9,312 nt of DNA from JBFJVZ01 sp041623895 (GTDB lineage Bacteria > Planctomycetota > Planctomycetia > Pirellulales > Pirellulaceae): NCBI GenBank assembly GCA_041623895.1, contig JBFJVZ010000323.1, forward strand, positions 1 to 9,312, given 5' to 3'. Shown piece by piece: positions 6,693-9,312 of the stretch. Both the position numbers and the translations under genes were made by a program. How positions within the stretch are numbered: the stretch's first letter is position 1; each line of letters begins with the position of its first letter. The notes beneath the pieces are model-generated. The model worked only from the letters and a program-made list of their open reading frames with translations, was not told the DNA's origin and did no database searches.

Positions 6693-6716
6693 CTTGCGTT
6701 TTACCCGAGGACCTAC

Positions 6717-7637
6717 ATGAACCAATCTCGATTGCACGGATTGATCGCCGCAGCCGTGACGCCGCTGCGCGATGACGGCGCGGTCGATCTGGATCGCATT
6801 GCACCGGTCACCGAGCAATTGATCGATAGCGGTGTCAACGGTCTGTACGTTTGCGGAAGCACCGGCGAAGGGATGTCGCTGACCAGCAGCGAGCGAAAAG
6901 AAGTCGCCAAGGCATACGTCGACGCCGCCGATGGCCGTGTACCCATCATCGTGCAGGTCGGGCACAACAGCCTGGCCGCAGGACGTGAGTTGGCGGCGCA
7001 CGCAGCCGAAATCGGCGCCGATTTGATTTCGGCAACCTGTCCTTCGTATTTTAAAGTTGCATCGGTCGACAACTTGATCGACTGCATGGCCACACTTGCC
7101 AACGGTGCGCCCGAGCTGCCCTTCTACTATTATCACATCCCCGCCCTGACCGGTTCGCAGATTGATGTCGTGGAGTTTCTGGAACATGGCGGCGATCGGA
7201 TCACAAACCTGGCCGGACTAAAATACACGAACACACTGTTGCACGAATTTCAGCGTTGCCGTGAAGTCCAATCGGGCCGATTCGATGTCGTTTGGGGATG
7301 CGACGAAATGCTGCTGGCAGCTCTGGCAACGGGTGCAACCGCCGCCATCGGCAGCACCTATAACATTGCCGCACCGCTATATCAAAAGATCATCGATGCG
7401 TTTGAACACGGTGACTTGCAGACAGCTCGCCAGTATCAGTCAAAGTCCGTCGCCATGGTCGGGGTGCTGGCGGCAGATGTCTTTCATGCCGCCCTCAAGG
7501 AGGCGATGGGAATGCTGGGAATGCCCGTCGGGCGTTGCCGACTGCCAATCGCGAGCTTAAACAACCAACAAATCGAAACATTGCGACACGACCTGGTCGC
7601 AATCGGTTTCTTCGACTGGTGTGGTCACGCGACATGA
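6717..7637 (+). CDS. nanA: N-acetylneuraminate lyase (DapA/NAL superfamily, animal-like type)
   Basis: This 306-residue cytoplasmic TIM-barrel aldolase is expected to cleave N-acetylneuraminate into N-acetylmannosamine and pyruvate. The substrate-carboxylate motif GSTGEG is at 47-52, the catalytic Tyr is Tyr139 in YYYHIPALTG, the Schiff-base Lys is Lys169 in GLKYT, and the lyase-specific GCDE (194-197) and IGSTYN (211-216) segments are present. IPAL(S/T)G and IGSTYN separate NAL from dihydrodipicolinate synthase. The FYYYHIPALTG form, GLK and the RLP segment near the C-terminus resemble vertebrate NPL more than Escherichia coli NanA. GAGGA (6707-6711) lies five bases before ATG 6717. The stop TGA overlaps the ATG of the next gene (ATGA at 7634-7637), so the two are translationally coupled, and that gene encodes a sialic-acid-type mutarotase/transporter. 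This context supports the substrate. A related lyase acting on another keto-deoxy sugar acid remains possible. Confidence 0.85.
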   Translation: MNQSRLHGLIAAAVTPLRDDGAVDLDRIAPVTEQLIDSGVNGLYVCGSTGEGMSLTSSERKEVAKAYVDAADGRVPIIVQVGHNSLAAGRELAAHAAEIGADLISATCPSYFKVASVDNLIDCMATLANGAPELPFYYYHIPALTGSQIDVVEFLEHGGDRITNLAGLKYTNTLLHEFQRCREVQSGRFDVVWGCDEMLLAALATGATAAIGSTYNIAAPLYQKIIDAFEHGDLQTARQYQSKSVAMVGVLAADVFHAALKEAMGMLGMPVGRCRLPIASLNNQQIETLRHDLVAIGFFDWCGHAT

Positions 7638-9312
7638 TGCGATTTTTCCTGGTCGTGATGCTTGGCTTGGGTCTGTGCACAGCGACGGTCGCGGCCGATC
7701 GAGATTCTGCCGGCATGTTGTCGTGGCAGGAGTTGCCTTCGCTGCCCAATGAGTTGGGTGTGGCCGGACCGTTTGTTGGTGTCCACAACGATGCGCTGGT
7801 CGTCGCCGGAGGAGCGAATTTCCCAAACCCGGTTTGGGAAAACGACAAGCAGTGGCTTGACCAGGTCCACGTGCTCGTCCGTCAAGGCGAAGGTCAGGCC
7901 CGGCAATACGTCTGGCAAGGCGGCGGCAAGCTCCCACGGCCGATCGCCTATGGCGCGGCCGTTTCCACCAGGCAGGGTATCGTTTGTATCGGCGGAAGCG
8001 ATGCCGGCGATACTTTTGCCGAAGTTTTTCTGCTGCAAGTCGATGCCGAGACCGGGAAGATCTCAATCATCCCGTACCCGGACTTGCCGCTTCCCTGCGC
8101 CTTTGGGTCGGCCACGTTGGCGGGCGAAAAGATCTATTTGGCCGGCGGCCAGCGCGGCCAATCACTCGACACGGCAATGGCCAATTTTTGGTCGCTTGAT
8201 TTATCCAAACGCGAGAATCCGGCCGAGTTTGTCTGGCAACAGCATCCCGACGTACCCTGGTCGTCGCGAGCGTTGAACATCACCGTGCGGCAGCACGACG
8301 GCTATCGGGACGGCGTCTATGTGATCAGCGGGCGACGACAGCAAGGCGAGCAGATTGAATTTCTAAAAGATGTCTGGCAATACACGCCCGATACCGGCAG
8401 CTGGCGCAAGCGTCACGATGCACCCCAGTGCGTGATGGCCGGCACAGGAATTGAGCACGGGCAAAGCCATCTTTTTGTGCTCGGTGGTGCCGATGGATCA
8501 TTGTTTCATCGTACTGACCAGCTTCGTGACAATCATCCCGGATTTCCCAAACAGGCGTTCGCTTACCACACGATCACTGACACTTGGGCCAGTGCCGGTC
8601 CGACCCCCCAAAATCACGTGACCACGATTGCCGTGAAGTGGGATGACGCAATCATTGTCCCCAGTGGCGAAATCCGCCCGCGAGTACGGTCGCCCAAAGT
8701 TTGGCGGGTCGTCGTGGAAACGACAGCGAATGATTTCGGTGCGCTCAATTACGTAGTGCTCTTCGGCTACTTGATCGCCATGGTCGGCGTCGGCGTTTAT
8801 TTCACGAACAAGAATAAGAGCACGGACGATTATTTTCGCGGTGGGCAAAGTATTCCCTGGTGGGCGGCCGGCTGCAGCATCTTTGCCACCATGCTCAGTT
8901 CCCTGACCTACACGGGCTTACCATCCAAGGCCTACGCGCAAGATTGGGTTTATGCGGTTGGCAACTTCATGATCCCGGTTGTCGCGATCGTTGCCGTCCT
9001 GGTCGCCTTGCCGTTTTATCGTCGGATCGATGCGACCAGCGCCTATGAGTACCTGGAAAAGCGATTCAACCGCGTGGTCCGGTGGTTTGGAAGTGCCAGC
9101 TTCACGCTGTTTCATATTTTTCGCATGGCCATTGTGATGTCACTGACGGGCCTGGCTTTGGCCGTGGCAACACCGCTGTCGCCGGCTCAATCTGTATTGC
9201 TGATGGGTCTGCTGAGCATCATTTACTGCACGATGGGTGGGATCGATGCGGTGATCTGGACGGACACGATACAGACAGTCGTGCTGTTCGTCGGAGCCCT
9301 GATCGCGCTGGC
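7634..9312 (+). CDS. Fusion of a circularly permuted NanM-type mutarotase propeller and an SSS-family sodium/solute symporter (3' end outside window)
   Basis: The frame stays open from ATG 7634 to the window edge (559 codons). A signal peptide (MMRFFLVVML onward, cleavage near Ala21) precedes a kelch-like beta-propeller (about 28-362) with repeated GG motifs (VVAGGANF, VCIGGSD, YLAGGQRG, FVLGGADG). Blade order is permuted relative to Escherichia coli NanM/YjhT: the segment matching the NanM C-terminus (GVAGPFVGVHNDALVVAGGA) comes first, and the segment holding the active-site GExxPxxR (Glu346, Arg352) comes last, as in the cyclically permuted mutarotase family. From residue about 365 an SSS transporter begins: first helix 371-390, then DDYFRGGQSIPWWAAG, ATMLSSLTYTGLPSKAY, TSAYEYLEKRF and GGIDAVIWTDTIQ, all hallmark SSS segments. 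The N-terminus of SSS proteins such as PutP is periplasmic, so an exported propeller fused there is topologically consistent. Predicted role: anomerise and import sialic acid with sodium. ATG 7637 is an alternative start. Confidence 0.88.
   Translation, partial: MMRFFLVVMLGLGLCTATVAADRDSAGMLSWQELPSLPNELGVAGPFVGVHNDALVVAGGANFPNPVWENDKQWLDQVHVLVRQGEGQARQYVWQGGGKLPRPIAYGAAVSTRQGIVCIGGSDAGDTFAEVFLLQVDAETGKISIIPYPDLPLPCAFGSATLAGEKIYLAGGQRGQSLDTAMANFWSLDLSKRENPAEFVWQQHPDVPWSSRALNITVRQHDGYRDGVYVISGRRQQGEQIEFLKDVWQYTPDTGSWRKRHDAPQCVMAGTGIEHGQSHLFVLGGADGSLFHRTDQLRDNHPGFPKQAFAYHTITDTWASAGPTPQNHVTTIAVKWDDAIIVPSGEIRPRVRSPKVWRVVVETTANDFGALNYVVLFGYLIAMVGVGVYFTNKNKSTDDYFRGGQSIPWWAAGCSIFATMLSSLTYTGLPSKAYAQDWVYAVGNFMIPVVAIVAVLVALPFYRRIDATSAYEYLEKRFNRVVRWFGSASFTLFHIFRMAIVMSLTGLALAVATPLSPAQSVLLMGLLSIIYCTMGGIDAVIWTDTIQTVVLFVGALIAL

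Larger units (their letters stand above)
6298..6716. other. 419-bp divergent intergenic region with repeats
   Basis: This region separates the minus-strand methyltransferase from the plus-strand lyase/transporter operon. It holds candidate promoters for both sides, a 9-bp hairpin (6373-6395), a purine-rich run (about 6409-6442) and a large inverted repeat (6503-6577). Several overlapping open frames cross it on both strands, but they read through the inverted repeat and change frame arbitrarily, and none has a good ribosome site. I take the region to be non-coding. Confidence 0.6.

Noticed and set aside
6453..7187. Minus-strand 244-residue open frame overlapping the lyase gene and the inverted repeat
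   Set aside because: It reads antisense to the lyase catalytic region and through the repeat; the composition is not protein-like.
6717..7637. Dihydrodipicolinate synthase (lysine biosynthesis) as identity of the lyase
   Set aside because: The IPALTG and IGSTYN segments and the neighbouring mutarotase/transporter fit N-acetylneuraminate lyase better than DapA.

Overview
The window looks like a chromosomal segment from a planctomycete, most likely of the Pirellulaceae (Rhodopirellula-like) type. The evidence is a DUF1559-type prepilin start, a secreted CehA/McbA-like metallohydrolase with a long C-terminal extension, a very small lipoprotein, moderately high G+C, and intergenic GC-rich inverted repeats of a style I associate with that family. 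The assignment is inference from gene style; there is no rRNA or other phylogenetic marker here. I see no tRNA, rRNA, CRISPR array, transposase or phage gene.

Left part (1-2631) is on the minus strand. Read in the direction of transcription it holds a 61-residue lipoprotein, a polytopic GT-C (family 39-like) glycosyltransferase with C-terminal TPR repeats, and the first 32 codons of a DUF1559 prepilin-like protein that runs off the left edge. A short divergent intergenic stretch with a small palindrome separates the lipoprotein from the next gene.

Middle part (2746-6297) holds a plus-strand exported PHP/CehA-McbA-like protein of 827 residues. It converges on a minus-strand beta-class DNA methyltransferase with no restriction partner in view. 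The 123-bp convergent gap carries two hairpins sharing a GCGGAGCG core.

A 419-bp intergenic region (6298-6716) follows, divergent between the methyltransferase and the next operon. It contains a near-perfect 28-bp inverted repeat with a 19-nt loop and a second smaller hairpin.

Right part (6717-9312) is the most interesting. It is a translationally coupled pair that looks like a sialic acid uptake and catabolism unit. The first gene is an N-acetylneuraminate lyase of the animal-like type. The second, which overlaps it by 4 bp (ATGA), is an open-ended single reading frame. It joins a signal peptide, a circularly permuted NanM/YjhT-type mutarotase beta-propeller and an SSS-family sodium/solute symporter. 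The expected division of labour is that the periplasmic propeller converts the anomer, the attached transporter imports the sugar, and the lyase splits it in the cytoplasm into N-acetylmannosamine and pyruvate. The substrate is inferred from families, not proven.
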